Of a DNA stretch of 7,863 bases, positions 5,386 through 7,863 are shown in pieces; position 1 is the stretch's first letter; each line of letters begins with the position of its first letter. The stretch covers positions 1 to 7,863 of the forward strand of contig JBBQUQ010000120.1 of NCBI GenBank assembly GCA_038212325.1. The letters run 5' to 3'. Origin of the DNA: CAIVAT01 sp038212325. Lineage in GTDB: Bacteria; Bacteroidota; Bacteroidia; Bacteroidales; FEN-979. The notes beneath the pieces were generated by a model. It had not been told where the DNA came from, did no database searches, and saw only the letters and a program-made list of their open reading frames with translations. Both the position numbers and the translations under genes were made by a program.

Positions 5386-6705
5386 ATGGAAAAGATTAAA
5401 AAACCAAATCTTTCCAAAGAAAAGCCAGCATTGAACTTCTGGCAGGTCTGGAACATGAGTTTCGGGTTTCTTGGGATCCAGTTTGGTTTTGCCTTACAAA
5501 ACGGGAATGCCTCCCGTATCTTGCTGACTTTCGGCGCAGATGTGCATCAACTGAGTTGGTTCTGGCTGGTTGCGCCCATAACCGGTATGATCATTCAGCC
5601 GATTGTCGGGTACTTCAGCGACAAAACCTGGTGCAGGCTTGGCAGGCGCAGGCCCTATTTCCTGGCAGGCGCCATCTTAACCAGCGTTGCGCTGATCCTC
5701 ATGCCCAATGCACCGCACCTGGCCTCCTTTATCGCTCCCATGTTTATTGGCGGCGGCCTGCTGATGATCATGGACGCATCCATCAACATCTCCATGGAGC
5801 CGTTCAGGGCGCTTGTCGCAGACAAACTGCCTGAGAAACAGCATACCCTCGGTTTCTCGGTTCAAACCCTGCTCATTGGCATCGGAGCCGTGATCGGATC
5901 CTGGCTTCCTTATATACTGGGGAACTGGATGGGTGTTTCAAAAATTGCTGCCGCAGATGGGCTTGTTCCTGATAATGTAACCTGGTCATTTTATTTCGGC
6001 GCATTTGTGCTGCTTTCGGCCATCTTGTGGACCGTATTTACCACCAGCGAATACCCGCCCGATGAATTGGTTCAGCATGAAGCGGCAGAGAAACCCGGAA
6101 AATTCTTCATCCCGCCGGTGATGATCAAACTGCTCCTCGTCCAGTTTTTTTCATGGTTTGCCCTGTTTTCAATGTGGGTGTATACCACCCCTGCAGTTGC
6201 TTTAAAATTTTACGGTACCACCGATGCCAACTCAGCGGTGTTCCAGGGTGCTGGCGACTGGGTGGGCATACTATTCGGAATTTATAATGGTGTTTCAGCA
6301 GTCATCGCCCTCCTGCTGCCGGTAGTTGCAAAACGGATTTCCAAAAAAGCCACCCATGCCGTTGCCCTTGGCATCGGGGGATTGTCATTGCTGTCATTCC
6401 TTGTCATCAACGACCCTCATTTCCTCATCATTCCCATGATCGGAATCGGAATCGCCTGGGGCAGCATCCTGGCCATGCCCTACGCCATGCTGGCAAGTTC
6501 AATTCCACCCAGGCGCATGGGCGTCTACATGGGGCTGTTCAACATGTCGATCACCATTCCGCAGATTGTAAGCGGGATCACAAGCGGATTGATCCTGAAA
6601 TACTTCTTTGCCGATAATCCTGTTCTGTGCATTGTTATGGCGGGGGTAAGCATGCTTCTTGGGGGAGCCAGTGCGGTTTTTATCAGGGAGAAACAAGCAA
6701 AATAA
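5386..6705 (+). CDS. MFS sugar:H+ symporter, SLC45/sucrose-maltose transporter type
   Basis: This is an inner-membrane permease of 439 residues with about twelve hydrophobic segments, expected to import a disaccharide or short maltodextrin with protons. The loop after helix 2 reads GYFSDKTWCRLGRRRP (75-90), the signature of SUT/SLC45-like carriers. Helix 4 carries MDASINISMEPFRALVAD (129-146), with the D, N and R-A-L positions conserved in that group, and MGLFNMSITIPQ (382-393) matches the late-helix motif. A central loop (about 220-242) separates the two halves. The start at 5386 is supported because the LNFWQVWNMSFGF stretch begins helix 1, leaving a short cytoplasmic tail, and the next Met (24) would cut into it. 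MalQ lies 83 nt downstream on the same strand, supporting an alpha-glucoside such as maltose, but the sequence does not fix the substrate. Confidence 0.88.
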   Translation: MEKIKKPNLSKEKPALNFWQVWNMSFGFLGIQFGFALQNGNASRILLTFGADVHQLSWFWLVAPITGMIIQPIVGYFSDKTWCRLGRRRPYFLAGAILTSVALILMPNAPHLASFIAPMFIGGGLLMIMDASINISMEPFRALVADKLPEKQHTLGFSVQTLLIGIGAVIGSWLPYILGNWMGVSKIAAADGLVPDNVTWSFYFGAFVLLSAILWTVFTTSEYPPDELVQHEAAEKPGKFFIPPVMIKLLLVQFFSWFALFSMWVYTTPAVALKFYGTTDANSAVFQGAGDWVGILFGIYNGVSAVIALLLPVVAKRISKKATHAVALGIGGLSLLSFLVINDPHFLIIPMIGIGIAWGSILAMPYAMLASSIPPRRMGVYMGLFNMSITIPQIVSGITSGLILKYFFADNPVLCIVMAGVSMLLGGASAVFIREKQAK

Positions 6706-6770
6706 ATGCAGACAATGCAAACAATGCAAATAATGAAGACAATGCAGACAATGCAAATAATGCAGACAAT
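6705..6770. repeat. Tandem array of a 9-bp unit, AATGCARAY (about 7.3 copies)
   Basis: Seven full copies begin at 6705, 6714, 6723, 6732, 6741, 6750 and 6759, followed by a partial AAT at 6768-6770. The last five bases of the copies read, in order, CAGAC, CAAAC, CAAAT, AAGAC, CAGAC, CAAAT and CAGAC. The first base is the last base of the transporter stop codon. The array fills most of the gap before the MalQ gene. Units differ by one to three substitutions with no indels. Confidence 0.95.
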
Positions 6771-6786
6771 TAATATGGTTAACTAA
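6706..6786 (+). other. 26-codon repeat ORF bridging transporter stop and malQ start
   Basis: The repeat contains ATG every 9 bases, all in one frame. From the ATG at 6706, directly after the transporter TAA (6703-6705), the frame reads Met-Gln-Thr/Ile triplets and closes with TAA at 6784-6786, two bases before the malQ ATG at 6789. The frame is the same as the transporter's, so readthrough of one stop codon would extend that protein by this tail. Translation is unproven. It could instead be a by-product of repeat expansion. Confidence 0.3.
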
Positions 6787-6788
6787 TC

Positions 6789-7863
6789 ATGCTCAATATG
6801 CTGAAAGATCGATCAAGCGGAATTTTACTTCACCCTACGTCACTTCCGGGAAGGTATGGGATCGGGACCCTCGGAAAAGCAGCCTTTGACTTCATCGAGT
6901 TTCTGGCAAAGGCAAAGCAGCAATACTGGCAAATCCTGCCCCTGGGGCCTACGGGCTATGCCGATTCGCCATACCAGTGCTTTTCAGCACATGCCGGCAA
7001 CCCCAACCTCATCGACCTTGACCTGCTGGTTAAAGAGAGGCTCCTTGATGCCGGTGATCTTACGGATTTTCCCCCGTTTTCGACCGACCGGGTCGACTTC
7101 GAGGCGGTGCAGCAGACCAGGTTGCCCGTGTTGCGAAAGGCATGGCATTTTTTCACTGTCAATGCCGACAATCCCGACAAAATGGCCTACCGTAATTTTT
7201 TAAAAGACCAGGCATTATGGATCAATGATTACGCACTTTTCAGAGCCATCAAGGCGAACCGCGATCAAAAACCATGGTATCTGTGGGAGAAACCGTTGAA
7301 AATGAGAGAGCCTGAAGCCATCCAGGCCATCCAGGCAACGCTTCATGAGGAGATCGATTTTCACAGGTTCATGCAATTCCTCTTTTTCAGGCAATGGATG
7401 GCAGTCAAGGAACATGCCCACAATCACAAGGTCACGATCATCGGGGATATTCCGCTTTATGTGGCGCTCGACAGCGCCGATGCATGGGCCAATCCCGAAC
7501 TATTTGAATTTGACGAACAACGGGATCCTATTCGGGTGGGGGGCGTTCCCCCCGATTATTTCAGTGAAACCGGGCAGCTCTGGGGCAACCCGCTTTTCCG
7601 CTGGGATAAATTAAAAGAGACAGGCTACAAATGGTGGATCGACCGCATCCGCACCAGCCTTTCCCTGTACGACATTATCCGCATTGACCATTTCCGGGGC
7701 TTTGCAGCATATTGGGCAGTTCCATCCGCTGAAAAAACTGCCATCAACGGTGCATGGGTCACCTGCCCGGGCAGGGATTTCTTCGACGCGTTGAATACTG
7801 CGTTTGGCGAACTTCCCATCATCGCCGAGGACCTTGGCGTCATTACCCCTGATGTAGAGGAGC
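6789..7863 (+). CDS. malQ: 4-alpha-glucanotransferase (amylomaltase, GH77), 3' truncated
   Basis: This cytoplasmic disproportionating enzyme transfers maltodextrin segments between chains and releases glucose, linking maltose uptake to glycogen/maltodextrin pools. The frame is open from ATG 6789 to the window edge, giving 358 residues of a family usually near 500. Visible GH77 signatures are GILLHPTSLPGRYGIG (11-26), LGPTGYADSPYQ (52-63), GDIPLYVALDSADAWANP (219-236), GVPPDYFSETGQLWGNP (252-268), RIDHFRGF with nucleophile D300, and IIAEDLG with acid/base E347. The third carboxylate (the HD region) lies beyond the window. There is no N-terminal CBM20 extension, so it is the short bacterial type. 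A second in-frame ATG at 6798 is an alternative start. No consensus -7 box is seen in the gap, so co-transcription with the transporter is likely. Confidence 0.95.
   Translation, partial: MLNMLKDRSSGILLHPTSLPGRYGIGTLGKAAFDFIEFLAKAKQQYWQILPLGPTGYADSPYQCFSAHAGNPNLIDLDLLVKERLLDAGDLTDFPPFSTDRVDFEAVQQTRLPVLRKAWHFFTVNADNPDKMAYRNFLKDQALWINDYALFRAIKANRDQKPWYLWEKPLKMREPEAIQAIQATLHEEIDFHRFMQFLFFRQWMAVKEHAHNHKVTIIGDIPLYVALDSADAWANPELFEFDEQRDPIRVGGVPPDYFSETGQLWGNPLFRWDKLKETGYKWWIDRIRTSLSLYDIIRIDHFRGFAAYWAVPSAEKTAINGAWVTCPGRDFFDALNTAFGELPIIAEDLGVITPDVEE

Noticed and set aside
6499..6756. Minus-strand ORF with Cys-Leu-His repeats (HCLHCLHYLHCLHCLH), which looks metal-binding at first sight
   Set aside because: The Cys-Leu-His pattern is only the complement of the 9-bp tandem repeat, and the rest of the ORF is antisense to the transporter gene. 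It shows no start signal or family pattern.
6705..6770. CRISPR-like array
   Set aside because: The unit is only 9 bp and copies abut without spacers, so it is a simple tandem repeat. No cas genes are present.
6768..6788. Inverted-repeat or operator-like sequence (ATTA ... TAAT around GTTAAC) before malQ
   Set aside because: Only four matching outer bases and a 6-bp palindrome in AT-rich DNA, which is expected by chance.
6856..7614. Plus-strand ORFs in other frames within the malQ region (6856-7203 and 7345-7614)
   Set aside because: They are out-of-frame shadows. The malQ frame is uninterrupted from 6789 to the end of the window and carries all the expected GH77 motifs.

Overview
The window looks like chromosomal DNA from a member of the phylum Bacteroidota, probably an uncultured environmental lineage with roughly balanced GC. 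Four things point there: a DUF3078-type protein, a secreted protein with a type IX secretion (T9SS) C-terminal sorting domain, several exact matches to the Bacteroidota -7 promoter box TAnnTTTG, and an absence of strong Shine-Dalgarno sites. The genus cannot be told from the sequence.

Layout. Positions 1-488 hold the 3' end of a DUF3078 family gene, closed by a strong hairpin terminator (513-544). A consensus -7 box then starts a probable two-gene unit: a 90-residue single-TPR protein with a C-terminal membrane anchor (585-857) and a eukaryotic-type (GH13_8) glycogen branching enzyme (877-2907). Another -7 box (2923-2930) precedes a secreted T9SS-sorted protein (2962-4602) with three CBM20-like repeats, an Ig-like module and no catalytic domain. 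It converges on a minus-strand peptidase E gene (complement 4599-5336), and the two stop codons overlap. The peptidase gene shares a 49-bp divergent promoter region with an MFS sugar transporter (5386-6705). That region contains a perfect 8-bp inverted repeat whose arms are the -7 boxes of the two genes. After the transporter comes an array of 9-bp tandem repeats (6705-6770), then a 4-alpha-glucanotransferase (MalQ type, 6789 onward) that runs off the right edge.

How the genes fit together. Branching enzyme, maltose/sucrose-type H+ symporter and amylomaltase form a compact alpha-glucan locus: uptake of small alpha-glucosides, rearrangement of maltodextrins, and branching of glycogen. The secreted CBM-like protein could bind alpha-glucan at the cell surface, but this is inferred from fold pattern and neighbourhood. 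No SusC/SusD pair, glycogen synthase or secreted glycosidase is visible, so this is not a classical starch-utilisation locus. DUF3078 and peptidase E appear unrelated to this pathway.

Most genes belong to recognisable families. The less ordinary features are the catalysis-free triple-CBM-like secreted protein, the inverted-repeat divergent promoter with a probably leaderless transporter mRNA, the 9-bp repeat that forms an in-frame bridge ORF, and a second tiny bridge ORF before the branching enzyme.
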